NCBI RefSeq assembly: GCF_037126465.1
Contig: NC_088202.1
Span: forward strand, 100,595,962 to 100,659,961
From: Ornithodoros turicata
Lineage: Eukaryota > Arthropoda > Arachnida > Ixodida > Argasidae
Reading direction: 5' to 3'
Length of the DNA: 64,000 nt
Positions 43,823 through 56,545 of the stretch are shown here, piece after piece. The position numbers and the translations under genes were made by a program. Within the stretch, counting starts at the first letter, position 1. Each line of letters starts with the position of its first letter. The notes below the pieces were generated by a model, which saw only the letters and a list, made by a program, of their open reading frames with translations, made no database searches and was not told the DNA's origin.

Positions 43823-44548
43823 CCCCAACAATACTATGCATCCCTTCCATTTATGATGTGTTATTCACGCACACAGGTTGCACTCACTATTTACTGTTTT
43901 TCGGGGTACGTTGCCTTTCATAGTTCGTAATCCCTCAGTGTCTTTTGTTGTCCAAGTTTGGTGGGTGACTGGAACTCAGCAGAAGCCGAGCGAATGGACA
44001 GAAGCGGTTTTGGTGGGCCGGTTGGCGGGCTTTCTTGTTCTTTTATACGTCGCCGTTCATAACGTTCACTTTGTTCTTTATTAGAAGGTTTTACAAAATG
44101 ACATATGTTACAGGCATAGTACGGAAACAGCCGTTGTATAGAATGCCAAAAGTCTATCGACAACTTATGAAATACAAATGTTTCAAAGATTACAGAGGCA
44201 TTCCATTGAATGCCATTGCTCCAGGCGGGCAAGGAAAAATAATTCTTCCATAACTTAAAAAGGGGGTGCTCAGATAGAAAAGTTGGGGGGGGGTCAGGAT
44301 AAATCACTGTCTAACGGCTGGGGCATGATGACTCCGGACATGTTCTGCCCAGACCCCCGTCCTCACATCTCCTGCGGTGCTGGCAACCGTCCGGCCTTGG
44401 GTCGGGCGGGCCCCGGGGCTCCATCCCTGGCTGCACCCCTCTCGAAGGCCCCCCAAACTCAGAACCCTGCGCAACCGAGATGGAAGCAGCCGTCTGGTGA
44501 AAGGTAGAGACAAGCGTTGTAATATTAGGTTCCGTAATCGCAAAACCA
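43823..44548. other. Stretch without a supported gene
   Basis: A 51-codon segment ending at 44253 (YRMPKVYRQLMKYKCFKDYR) looks protein-like but has no recognisable domain. G-rich runs occur near 44285. Nothing else is supported. Confidence 0.4.
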
Positions 44549-44830
44549 GCTCCGGTGGCGCAGCGGTAACGCGTGCGCTTGGAGACTGGGAGGTCCGCGG
44601 TTCGAATCCGCGGGCCGGCTGTGCCGTCTGGGGTTTTTCCTGGGTTTCCCTCAGATGTGTAATAGGCGTATGCCGGCACAGTTCCCCTGAAGTCGGCCCA
44701 TGGACGCAGCTATCCTCCCCCCGAGCGGATTCCGCTCGGTCTTCCACTTCACCCTTTCCTCTCCTCCTCTCCACCACCTTTCCCTTCCCGAGAAACATGC
44801 CGCCTAATCAGGCAGGCAGACCTTTCGGTT
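44549..44830 (+). mobile_element. tRNA-derived SINE, Ruka-like, full head and body
   Basis: Box A (TGGCGCAGCGG) at about 44556 and box B (GGTTCGAATCC) at about 44599 are canonical Pol III signals. The head could nearly fold as a tRNA with a closing GCGGGCCGG arm. The body CTGGGGTTTTTCCTGGGTTT and CAGTTCCCCTGAAG matches the copies at 19510 and 32440. This is the best-preserved copy in the window. Confidence 0.85.
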
Positions 44831-47234
44831 CCTCCCAACGACACTCCTCCTCATCCTCCTCCTCCGCAAGCGACGCTATCGAAAAACTCCCAAAGCCAAC
44901 TGCATGCAGCGTTTCTACAACGGCAGATGGATGACGTCCATGCAAACTTTTCTGTACCCTCTCAAGGAAAGAAACTCTACATAACTTGATAAACGCTTTC
45001 ATTATCAGTGAAAATGTCTCAAATACAGGTGATTTTCAATTTCGAACAAGATGCAGCAGTGCGCACTTACGGAGCCATTTGTTGTGAATGCCAGTCCCGC
45101 TATTCACAGGCACCCAAATACACGGAGCGAACGCAGCATTCCAGTTGACATCTTCATCAATCTGTTGCACACTTCTCTTTGTGGTTTGCACGTTGGACGC
45201 TCACACACGCATTACGTTTTTTAACATCCGCAACAATATCCTGCCGAACGCGATCCATCCGAGCAGTCTGAGCAATTTCGCGTGCTGACACCTATGGGAT
45301 TTCCCGAAAACTGACACGACCGGATGAACCTGACCCGAGGCTAATCCCTGATTGACCACTTGCACGCGCAGTTCCCACCGCTTCCGTCGCCCACAGCCAA
45401 ATATCTGCTCGCCTCGGACTTCGGGGCCAACGCCGCATTTCTATTGTTGGCCACCGCTCTGGCTGCCGCTCCCCAAACGCCCTGGCAGGCCGCTGGATAT
45501 AACGCTGGAGAAACGCCTTATGCGGTTGGGCCTAGCAAATGGGGTAGCAAACATGAGGTAGCAGCATAGAGGTAGCAAACATGAAGACAACTAATCGTTT
45601 ACCATAGTGAGCTATTTCTGCGTAAGCCCCTTAGTCTCTTCCTCGACATGCTTTCCAGCATTCCTCGTTGTCATCCTCTAGCATTACTTAAAACGTACCA
45701 AATAACAGATGATACTCGAAATGTGAGACATAATGGGAATAGCACGTCTTATTTGAGCAGCGTGCCTGGTCGGCTACGAAGCTGACGCTACTTGCACCTC
45801 GCTGTACAACATAATAATTTACCCCCGGAATGATGATTCCTGAAACGGTGGTCTTATCTTGGTGCGAGGAACTACCGGGAACGATAACAGCTCCAGGATA
45901 TTTATAGAGTGAAAGAGGATAAGCAAACATGTACGAATATTTCTTCTTGCATCACTAGAAAGAAAGCGCTTGCAAGACTATCATGTTACGACTAACCGCT
46001 TCTTCATAATCTACTCATAATTATTAATTATTAACCACTCTTCATCATTCGTCGTGGCATGCTGTGTTGCGTGCTCGCACCGTCGTCAGGTGAACAAGGC
46101 TTCTGACAGCCACCTCGATCATAGTTGGGGAAACCCAATGTATAAACTAACGTTTGGTGGGGGCAATCGTCCAACCCCCCCCTCCCCCCTCGATCCGCCA
46201 CTGCCTCCTGCACTGTCATTGCGCTTTCTTCGCCAACGGTTACGAGCGATCTCCCATTAAACCAACACGGGAGACATACTCACGATCATCACAGATTTAT
46301 CACGACTAAAGGAAAGCGCTTTACAGCGAACGTGCGCGCGAGCAGAGCAGTTCTGACGTAAGGGGGGGGGGAGCGGCAACTGCCCCGCGCGCCTTTGCTA
46401 CGAGCACCGGGCGCAGGTCCGGGGAACTAGGTTTAACTATAAAACTTGAGACAATATTATTTTTAAGTTCGTGTGTGCCTGTGAGCTCCTTCCTGTTGAA
46501 CATCGTTAATTTTTTTAAATCGCTTTTGAGACGGGGGGTGGGGGGTGGAGCAGTTTACGTTTATCCTGCCCGAGGCTTGAGCTGGCCTCGCGACGGCTTT
46601 CCGTGCGAGGTCTGGTTCATATAGCGTTATAACTTGTTCATGACGGGTTTTCGTTACCTATCGCTTGACGAAGCGTCTGTGTTAATAAGAAAAACGACTT
46701 ATGAACGTACACCGTCCAGTTGCACGTATGAAATGAGTTCCTGGTTAGTCACTCGTAAGCTTCATCAAGGTATTCCGTTGATCGGGCATCCAAGACTAGT
46801 AGAAGGTATGCGCATTTGTTTATCGGTTTCTTTCTCTCTTGTTTCCGAAGACAAAGCTGACTTGGCTATTTTCGAGGCTTCGCTAGACGGTAAAGAGGCC
46901 CAAAATAAATATTTTAATAAACACTGATAATTATTTGTGGAAGTGCATTGACAGAGCTGAGTCAAATTTTTGCTCTGGGAAGGAGCACAAATTGTTCCGT
47001 TGGCAGAACCACGTCACGCACGGAATGTTCCATTGGGAGACGCGAGGGAACACGTTCGCTCCAAAGGGAAATTCTTTTTGACCCACCAATTCCCATGTGG
47101 CAAAACGATCTGAACGGGACGGGAGAGAACAGGAATGCATGCAAACAAATGAGGACAAGAGTGAATTTGTATCGGTGTCTCTAGGAACCTTCGGTGTCTT
47201 CATCTTGGTATATGCTCACGAGCGTGCTATGTCG
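44831..47234. other. Stretch without a supported gene
   Basis: Open frames at 45360-45569 (plus), 45688-45930 (minus) and 46634-46927 (plus) are 69-97 codons long without recognisable motifs. The minus frame (VIVPGSSSHQDKTTVSGIII) has natural composition and could be an exon. Low-complexity G runs lie near 46360 and 46533. Confidence 0.35.
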
Positions 47235-47330
47235 ATGTAGTCCAACTAGGTAGCACCCAAGACCGGAAATCAGAGATATGGGTTCGAGTCTCGCCATCGG
47301 CACTCGCTAGAGGGCAGTGGTGTCGGAGAG
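47235..47330 (+). mobile_element. tRNA-derived SINE fragment of a second type
   Basis: The segment has a degenerate box A (TCCAACTAGGTAGCAC) and a box B (GGTTCGAGTCTCG) at 47281, followed by CCATCGGCACTCG. It is unlike the Ruka-like copies. Confidence 0.55.
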
Positions 47331-49600
47331 TCCGGTTTCATATTCTAAGTAGCAGATTTCTATTTATTTTTTGCTCTAACAAGCAAGTGGTACAGCCTAT
47401 AGTAGATCATGATTCCTAGGAGATCTGGAATGTCTACGTCGCTATGTCCAGAACGTGGTCAGTCCAATTCAAGGAAAGAAACTCTTCGTCGTGTACACTG
47501 CGTCGCAAACGCGTCGTGTACACTGCGAGACGCGCTCTGCTATATTGCCGGGGGCTGATAACATTCCATTGGAGAAAAAAATCCGCGAATGCCACCACCG
47601 GGACAGGCACTTGACCCAGACACGCCATAGGCCGAAGCTAGCACTTTCAATGAAATTCGGCGCTAGTACCGTTAATAACGTGACCTTACAAGAACGGAAT
47701 CTACCGCATCCGATCAGCAGATAAGGTCCTATGGGTCATCGATACTGCGACTGGTAGTAGTATAGGTACGATGCCCTCACTGACATTACCAGCGGTATAC
47801 TAAAACTCTGCAATAATAGGCAATTTTAGTAGATCGAACGCGCATCTACGAAAATTCTCTCTTAATACGTACTACCGCGTTGAACATCCCTTGATTGCCA
47901 AATGGCTTTATCGTACGCACAAGAGAGAAACGCGACTGTAAGGCGCCAGGTAAGACCAGTTCTGGCTTCAGGGTATAGCTTAGGCAGAGTGTTATCAGAC
48001 GAACAAGGTACACGAAGGCACTCGAAGAAAGGCCACTCTACCTATTCAGCTATACTTTAATTTAGTTGAGCTACAAAACAACGGCACAGACTTCTGCGGT
48101 AAAGGTAGACGTGTCAAAGAAAGCGAGGATACGACACTAGGATTTAAATTATCTTTATCCACGATCGTTGGAGGGCGATAGGAGCCGTTTACTTTGCGTT
48201 TACGTACTACAGATCAATGGACAGTGAACGAATGCCGCGTACACTGCTGAACTTTTGCTTGAAATGCATTCATGTAATTCCTGGTTCTGCGACTGTACAT
48301 GCGTGTAAGGCTACGGTCAAGACCCAAACCAAACCTCAGAAAACAGGTGCTTTCTTATGCTGCCTCCAGTCACTGTGGAAAAACCTTCAACTGAATTCTG
48401 TTCTTGAATATGATAGCCAGCAGCAGTTTCGCTCCTGTCATGTCGCAATCAGTAGCTTGCGGGTTTTGCTCTGACGACCATTGAAGTCACCGACACCGGA
48501 CATAACTTGATTGCGTAATATCGTATTTTGAAATAGTCGTGACATGGGTGCCGCAGCCTTGTCATCTCTGCAACGGTATAGGAGCATTACGAAAAGAACT
48601 GGAGCTACCAGACACGTACAAAGAGGCAAGTACACACACAACCGCTGTCGTACCGCAACCAAGCCTGTTCTTCGTCTGCACAAAACCGAATCCGGATGTC
48701 AACATGTGGGTCGTCTTCTCTAAAACTGTGACGTCCTTGTGACATTCCTCAATCGTCTCACATCTAATGTTTCGTGTGTAATGGGGTAGTGAACTACTCT
48801 CCGGTTGTGAATCACCCGAGGTCATAGTCACAATTTATTTGTTGTTGTTGTTGTTGTCGACAATCGTCTAGTACACGAATACTGTCGTAACCGAGGTTAA
48901 ACGTTCTAAGTCAGATCCATGATAATAACATTAAGAGGCTATATATGCTATGTCAGAGGCTACAGATTTTATGAGCGACCGAAGGTACGAAAGTTAGTTT
49001 GAAAGTGATCCTCCTCGGCAGGCCGATGGCGATGGATCTTCCTCACAATATATTTATTTAATCCCAGGAGTGATTGTGTGCAGACACAAAAAGTCACTCT
49101 CCGGGACTTGAGCTAGGCTTACTTAAGCTAACATCCGTAATACGCTTAAGTAGGAGTCCAAATTAGGTCTACTACAGTTTATTATAATTATGTATTTATT
49201 CTTATTTATTATAGGAGCGCAAAGTATGATGTGTTGTGATAAAGTATTCCTGAAATAATGATTCCTATCCACGTGTTCCTTTTCATTTATCTCCCCGTCC
49301 TCTTGAACCCTGTTGCAGTAGAGATAAATGAAGATGTGACGTGCTTGTCCCTGGACGATTTTGCCATCGTATGTTAAGTTAAGGAAATGAAATTCAAGAT
49401 TACCTCAGGTAATTAAAGGGTAATTACAGGGCAACTGAAAGTAATTGAGGGTAATTAAAGGCTAATTAAATGGACTGACATATACGAATTGAAAGATTGA
49501 TGAGATCATTTGATTAACTACCGACGGCTCAAACCTTAAATGCGTCACAGTCGACGCCTAGGAAAGTCTTTATTTCCTTTCTGAAACTCAGACTGCGCGA
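47331..49600. other. Stretch without a supported gene
   Basis: Short frames only. A TTG microsatellite lies near 48838-48856 and a run of GGTAATTA-type units at 49405-49470. Confidence 0.45.
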
Positions 49601-49604
49601 AAAG

Positions 49605-49716
49605 TGTCACGGGGGAATTGACACGGGAGAATTGGCACGGGGAGAATTGACACACGGGGGAGACGGCGTTTGGGAAATGAGACGGGGGAGTTGGGACGGG
49701 GGAATCGTGCTACACC
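49605..49716. repeat. G-rich minisatellite
   Basis: Six to seven imperfect units of ~17 bp of the form GACACGGGGGAATTG, ending at the edge of the MITE. Confidence 0.7.
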
Positions 49717-49721
49717 CCCGT

Positions 49722-50545
49722 TACTCACTACTTTTTCGAAAAGTAACGCGTTACGTTATTCGTTACTGTTGCGGTAGTAGGTAACGCGTTACTAACGCCG
49801 TTACTTCTGATAAGTAATGCCGTTACTTTTGCATTACTTCACCAGTTGTCCTTATAATATGTACCGTTTTTGGTTGCGTCACATAAGTGCATTCCGCAAA
49901 TCAATACAAGCAATGTTGGACACAAACAAAGGTCACGCATGAACACAACTTACATGTACGATTTATTGCAACGCAGAAGTAGTTGATGTTCAAAATGTTC
50001 ATCGGTGAGCTTCGCCCGTTGGGCTGAGAGGACGCCTAATGACCAGTGAGTGCTCCTTGTCAAGGTTGATAGAGACGGTGACCTTTTATCTCATACAGTA
50101 CAAATCCAAACAGCCAATTCCTTGGTACTTTGTTACTTGTTCAGAGAGTAGAGGCTATTGTGCCGCTTTTGCCCCATTCGTCCGAAAAATGCCAGAGGGA
50201 GTGAAAAACAGAGGTGGTAAACAAAGGTGACACCTCAACCAGGGTAGGTCAACAACCCTTCTTTTGCGTTCTTCGTGGGTGTCGATGTGACCTTCTTGTC
50301 ATTGTTGAAGATGAATAGAAAAAATCGAGGATTTTCCCGTATTCTGCAGGCACGGTCCTCGCTCAAGCTTTCAAGTTCCCGAACACGCAGTAACACATAA
50401 CGCCGTTACGCGTTAGTTGTTAAAAATGTAATGACGTTACGTTACTCATTACTTTTCTCCCAAATGTAATGCGTTACCATATTTCACTACTCGAATGTAA
50501 CGCGTTACCGGTAACGCACTACTTTGTAACGCGTTACTCCCCACC
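49722..50545. mobile_element. Inverted-repeat DNA element with GTAACGCGTTAC ends
   Basis: Both ends are dense in GTAACGCGTTAC and AGTAATGC(C)GTTAC words in opposite order, forming ~130-bp subterminal inverted repeats. The ~540-bp centre has no transposase. The structure suits a hAT-like non-autonomous element. No target duplication was fixed. Confidence 0.6.
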
Positions 50546-52185
50546 TATGGCCGCAGTCCAGATCACGCCCTTCATTTCGGGATTCATCCGTGATGTATGC
50601 GCGAAATGAAACGGCCGTTTGCACGATCCCTCTGTGCTGTATTTCTCAGGGAGCGCGACCAATGCGGAGCCACTTCCCATTCGTCTTAAATTGTCTCCCA
50701 CGATGACTGGGCAGATCGTTTCAGGAAACCAATGTGCGGCAGCTCTGCATTGGTGCTTTAGACAAGAGGGAAAGTGCAAACTGCTGTTCCTTTCACAAGC
50801 GATGCTACGGACGAACCCGAAATGAAAAGCATGCTCTGGAATGCGGCGCAATTGTAAGTTGCTCTGTCTTTTGCAGTAATATTTTTTTTGTTTCAAGAGA
50901 CTCGTCATTAGATGGTCATGCGATGGCACAATTTCCGTTCCTTTTCTATGGATGTCAAACTAATGGCATCTTTCATTCCGCTACGAGGAATTTTCGCACT
51001 TCAGTGCCCTTTAGCACACCGTAAATACATAATTTGTCCCGCGTGAGCAATGGCTGCTGCGGATGCGACGGATGCTGCAGATTATAGCGGTAGTAAATAC
51101 CAGTTCAGAGCAAAATTAAAGGTGTGGCCGCTGCACCACCTGGAAAGCGAGGATGTAACACCAGAGCAGAGCGAAAGCTTTCCCCTAAATAGCGACGGTG
51201 CGATGTACGTGTGTAAAAGCGTAACCTACCTGATGCCAGCAAGGGAGAGATTACTAGCAAATCTACAATACAAATCCTTAGCTTTATGACGCGCATATCA
51301 CAGCTATGAGATAGAAAGCGAGACAGAAAGCTGTTTATATCAAGCAATGGTATAGGTGCGAAAGTGGTCTTTACTCGCTGATAAAGACATGCCTATCGAA
51401 CCGGCCTCCGGCGTGTCCAGAAAGGACATAACGTCGTATATAACGTCACACTGCCGTATTAGTTCTATCGCAATGTCTTAGGGAAGCTTTGAAGTTTGTG
51501 ATCAGAGCTCTGAAGTAAATAATTAGACTACCATTGTTACTTTTATTGGCTAAGTACTGTTCCTATATACATTAGAAGATAAGTAATCGTTATTGTATCT
51601 TAAATATAGACTGCATGTAACTTGTACTGGAGGAACAGATGCTTTTGAAGTTACTTTTTCAAAACTAACATGGTTTTTGTTTCATCCTTGACATAATCAC
51701 AGTCAAACTTCCAGGCAGCAGTTTTATTCCATAGTTTACTGCCCAGCCGGCAACAGCCTGTCTGTTGATTTTAGTCATTGCGTGACCAAGGAGGCTGGTC
51801 GGGCTTTCGAAATCTGAAGCACTTCGGCGCACGCTTTTTTCAATCTGTGCTACAGTGATAGGGAAGTCCCTACTTCACTTCTAGGCTATCCTTATGTGGC
51901 CATCAGTTTTCCTGGCTGTGCAATGAGCAGGTGTACACATGCCAGCTAAGAACTTGACAAAAAAGAAAGAAGAAATAAAATATGGAAGTGGAAACATGGT
52001 GGACATATTATCGGGTGCTTTTTGAAGATTGATGCCGTTCTGAGCCATCTACAGTATAGTTTAAACCCGTTTCCTGTAGATTCCTGTACCTAATATTCTA
52101 TATTTACAAAGCTTGAACGTTTCCATGAAGAACGAAGCCTGAGCGTTGGCAACACAGAAAAGACAAACACATGGCAGCTGTGTGT
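50546..52185. other. Stretch without a supported gene
   Basis: Frames at 50734-51024 and 51050-51289 are open but have no motif I can name. Nothing else is seen before the satellite. Confidence 0.4.
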
Positions 52186-52620
52186 GTCTAACTTCTGTGT
52201 TGCCCGCGGTCAGGCTTCGTTCTTCATGGATTCCGTCCACCATGTAAAGGAGCGAAGCCTGTTCCTTTGCCGTCATTTGAGCTGCCGCCTGTCTGTCCCT
52301 TCTGTGTTGCCCGCGCTCAGGCTTCGTTCTTTATGGATTCCGTCCACCATGATGGTAAAGGAGAAAGCCTGTCCCTTTGCCGTTGTTTGAGCTGCCGTCT
52401 GTCTGTCCGTTCTGTGTTGCCCGCGCTCAGGCTTCGTTCTTTATGAATTCCGTCCACCATGACGGTAAAGGAGAAAGCCTGTCTCTTTGCCGTCGTTTGA
52501 GCTGCCGCCTGTCTGTGTTGCCCGCGCTCAGGATTCGTTCTTTATGGATTCCGTCCACCATGACGGTAAAGGAGAAAGCCTGTCCCTTTGCCGTCATTTG
52601 AGCTGCCGCATGTCTGTCCA
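52186..52620 (+). repeat. Satellite island A, ~107-bp units
   Basis: About four units of TTCTGTGTTGCCCGCGCTCA, GGCTTCGTTCTTTATGGATT, CCGTCCACCATGA(C/T)GGTAAAG, GAGAAAGCCTGTCCCTTTGCC and GTCRTTTGAGCTGCCG. A shortened unit lies near 52500-52540. The island ends abruptly at the Penelope-like element. Confidence 0.85.
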
Positions 52621-54767
52621 AAACGACGATAAAACCGGAGACACGGAACAAAAAAGACGACACGACACGTTCTCAGACACAGCAACCCATTTAATGACAG
52701 ACCTACACTCCCAATAACCTCCTGATGGGTGGAAAGGGGGAAACCGAGGGAACACTAACGCAATTGCCTCGTGACTTAATCTCTTTGTACTCAGCTAAGA
52801 GTCGCCCAAACGGGTCACGCACCTTTTTCAATACAATGGTCTGGTTGGAAAAGCGAGAAACAATTGTGACAAACTCTCAAGTGTTCGACCAATTCAGAAT
52901 TTCCTGAAAGGCTGTCTGCATTTCTTTTATGCTCTAAGAGTCTAATGTTTAAGCATCTAACAGACTGTCCTACGTAGCAAAAACCACATGCAAAAGGTAT
53001 GTAATACACAACGCCTACGGCGCACTCAACGAAGCGGGTCTTGTGAGAAATACGGCAAACTGACTTATCAGAATGAAACGGCGTTAAAGAGCTTAAACGC
53101 GCAACATTTGAAAAAACTACTTGAACATTGAACCTCTTTGCAGCGGCTAGGATGTTATGGGACACAGCATGAAAATATGGAATGCAAACTCGTGCAGAAG
53201 GCTGCTCAGAACGATAAGGTTTTACATCACCTATGCCCAGAAAACACTCTAGTAACTTTGACTGCAACAAAGCTGGACCAAACCCCGCTTTTGTTAAGCA
53301 GTGAACCTGATGGCGACGACTATCTGAAGCAAAATGGCAGGAAGACTTATTCAACGCGGAACGGATGAGCGAGGCCACGATGCCCGACTTTACGAGTTTG
53401 GAATGAGAGCTGTTTACGGGAAGTAACGGCTTGCCACCAGACTTACCATACGCCCAACAAAATAGGGGACACAACCTCAAAGAAAGATCAAGATACTGGA
53501 AGCCTACCATCAACTACATGTTCCTCAGAGAAAACTAGCTCAGGGGATGAACATTTAATTGCCTGCATAGCTTGGGAAACAAGAGCGCCATCCGTTGAAA
53601 TAACTAAGATGTCATCTACATAACGCGTAACAAGACAAGGAACAGAGCCCACAGAACTCAAGAATTGGTGTACAGCACTATCAAGAACATTGAGGTAGAT
53701 TTCAGATAAGATCGGAGCTACAGATGAACCAATACAAACTCCTTTAGACTACAAAGAGAGAATCATTATAAGAAACAGTGGTAGAACTGAGATACAATTC
53801 CAAAACCCGAAGAAACTCATTCAGTGACATGCCGGCAGCGGACTGAAATTATACAAGTTGGCTTTCAACAACACACCTAACACGACGGAGCAACTCATGT
53901 ACATTCAAAGAATAATATAAGTCCTTTATGTCAAGAGAAACAATTTCCCATTTACTACCATGAAACTTGGACAACTGGGGAATCAACTCATCTGAACTCT
54001 TTAGGGACAAACAGTTGGGAAGACGAAGGGAGGTCAAGGAATCCTTCGGGAAACAAGAAACAAGCTTATGCCACGAACCTGTTTCACTGACAACAACTCT
54101 GAATGGCATGTCCACCTCATGGTCTTTCAGGAGAAATTTGACAGCTAACGCGCAACACTTTGAATCTCTAATTTTCTTTGCCAGGGGGATCTCCGCTTGG
54201 GTAAAGATTTCGGTAATATTCCGTTTCAACGATTTCAAATTGCCAGAGAAGGGTTTGAACAACATGTTAAGGGCATCCTCCGTCTTCATTTCGTACAGCG
54301 GCCGTGGCAACACAGCAATGCGGCCAGATTTGTCACACTCAACAAGGGCCAAAGCCATGTTTTTTAGTTCACGCTTTACAGTACCTAGAACATTGGACAG
54401 TTGTTTGCAATCCCCAGACGACGTAGCCGAAGAGGGTAGGCGCCCCACACATTGTTCAACAAATGCCATTTTCGCAGCGGGTTCGTGTATCCTAGAGGCT
54501 ACTGTCTGAACGGCGGAAGCCACCTCGAGTTTAGACGGCTTAATTGGAACACAGAACTTGGGGGTTTTCGAGAGAACAGACGAAACTTGGGGTGAGAGCG
54601 ACACATTGGCTAAATTCTGAAAACCGCCGTCATTGGCGCTGTACACAGCTTCACAGGTTTTGCTACGGAACTCGATGAAAGATTTAGAACAATCCCAGCC
54701 ACGACCAAACTCACAACACATAAGCTCGCCTGCAACACCAGCTCGCCTGCACCCTTGCACTTCTACC
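52621..54767 (-). mobile_element. Penelope-like element with RT and GIY-YIG domains, broken, inside the satellite
   Basis: The minus strand carries an RT region (54769-53849, with SKWEIVSLDIKDLYYSLNV near its end). The catalytic YVDDILVIS is visible in another frame near 53600-53630. A GIY-YIG endonuclease follows at 53513-52815 (VVYYIPFACGFCYVGQSVR, then LNIRLLEHKRN). This domain order is diagnostic of endonuclease-containing Penelope-like retroelements. Stops and frameshifts in 53514-53848 break it. Satellite units flank it on both sides in the same orientation, so it inserted into the array or the array grew around it. Confidence 0.85.
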
Positions 54768-56326
54768 ATTGCATCTCTGTCCCTTCTGTGTTGCCCGCGC
54801 TCAGGCTTCGTTCTTTATGGATTCCGTCCACCATGACGGTAAAGGAGAAAGCCTGTCCCTTTGCCGTCGTTTGAGCTGCCGTCTGTCTGTCCCTTCTGTG
54901 TTGCCCACGCTCAGGCTTCGTTCTTCATGGATTCCGTTCACCATGTAAAGGAACAAAGCCTGTTCCTTTGCCGTCATTTGAGCTGCCGCCTGTGTGTCCC
55001 TTCTGTGTTGCCCGCGCCCAGGCTTCGTTCTTCGTGGATTCCGTCCACCATGTAAAAGAGCAAAGCCTGTTCCTTTGCCGTCATTTGAGCTGCCGCCTGT
55101 CTGTCCCTTCTGTGTTGCCCGCGCTCAGGCTTCGTTCTTCATGGATTCCGTCCACCATGTAAAGGAGCAAAGCCTGTTCCTTTGCCGTCGTTTGAGCTGC
55201 CGCCTGTTTGTCCCTTCTGTGTTGCCCGCGTTCAGACTTCGTTCTTCATGGATTCCGTTTACCATGTAAAGGAGAAAGCCTGTCCCTTTGTCGCCATTTG
55301 AGCTGCCACCTGTCTGTCCCTTCTGTGTTGCCCACGCTCAGGCTTCGTTCTTCATGGATTCCGTTCACCATGTAAAGGAACAAAGCCTGTTCCTTTGCCG
55401 TCATTTGAGCTGCCGCCTGTGTGTCCCTTCTGTGTTGCCCGCGCCCAGGCTTCGTTCTTCGTGGATTCCGTCCACCATGTAAAAGAGCAAAGCCTGTTCC
55501 TTTGCCGTCATTTGAGCTGCCGCCTGTCTGTCCCTTCTGTGTTGCCCGCGCTCAGGCTTCGTTCTTCATGGATTCCGTCCACCATGTAAAGGAGCAAAGC
55601 CTGTTCCTTTGCCGTCGTTTGAGCTGCCGCCTGTTTGTCCCTTCTGTGTTGCCCGTGTTCAGACTTCGTTCTTCATTGATTCCGTTTACCATGTAAAGGA
55701 GAAAGCCTGTCCCTTTGTCGCCATTTGAGCTGCCGTCTGTCTGTCCCTTCTGTGTTGCCCGCGCTCAGGCTTCGTTCTTCATGGATTCCGTCCACCATGT
55801 AAAGGAGCAAAGCCTGTTCCTTTTCCGTCATTTGAGCTGCCGCCTGTTTGTCCCTTCTATGTTGCCCACGCTCAGGCTTCGTTCTTCATGGATTCCGTTC
55901 ACCATGTAAAGGAACAAAGCCTGTTTCTTTGCCGTCATTTGAGCTGCCGCCTGTGTGTCCCTTCTGTGTTGCCCACGCTCAGGCTTCGTTCTTCATGGAT
56001 TCCGTCCACCATGATGGTAAAGGAGAAAGCATGTCCCTTTGCTATCATTTGGGCTGCCGTCTGTCTCTCCCTTCTGTGTTGCCTGTGCTCAGGCTTCGTT
56101 CTTCATGGATTTCGTCCACCATGACGGTAAAGGGGCAAAGCCTGTGGCTTTGCCGTCATTTGAACTGCCGTCTGTCTGTCCCTTCTGTGTTGCCCGCGCT
56201 CAGGCTTCGTTCTTCATGGATTTCGTCCACCTTGACTGTAAACGGGCAAAGCCTGTCCCTTTGCTTCATTTGAGCAAAGCAAAGGCTTTGTCCTTTACCG
56301 TCATTTGAGCTGCCGTGTGTCTGGTC
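54768..56326 (+). repeat. Satellite island B, ~107-bp units with a 427-bp higher-order repeat
   Basis: About fourteen units. Segments beginning at 54861 and 55288 repeat almost base for base with a period of 427 bp (four monomers), including private variants such as GCGCCCAGG and TCGTGGATTCC. Two frames stay open over several units, but 107 is not a multiple of three, so any protein would drift through all frames. I treat it as non-coding. Confidence 0.9.
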
Positions 56327-56382
56327 CTTTGGTTGGTTGGTTGGTTGGTTGGTTGGTTGGTTGGTTGGTTGGTGGTTGGTAA
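56327..56382. repeat. (TTGG)n microsatellite
   Basis: Perfect TTGG repeats for most of the ~55 bases, closing the satellite island. Poly-C and poly-A runs follow at 56428-56449. Confidence 0.95.
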
Positions 56383-56545
56383 AATAACAAGAGGAGGTTG
56401 AATTCGCGCAAGCGAATTCTGCTACCACCCCCCCCCCCCAAAAAAAAAGGAAACGGTACGATCGCACCACAGAAGGTGCGAGCGCACGGCAAAAGTTCAC
56501 CGAGACGAGCGTCTCGACCGCGACGACGCAGGACCAAGCGCGCCG

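Noticed and set aside
44549..44622. Functional tRNA gene
   Set aside because: Box A and B are present, but a SINE body follows directly and related heads occur elsewhere, so this is a SINE head.
54861..56273. Long overlapping frames over the satellite (e.g. 141 and 91 codons)
   Set aside because: The monomer period is not a multiple of three and several frames are open at once, which marks stop-poor repeat DNA rather than a gene.
52186..56326. CRISPR-like direct repeats
   Set aside because: Units are contiguous without unique spacers, and the DNA is clearly eukaryotic.
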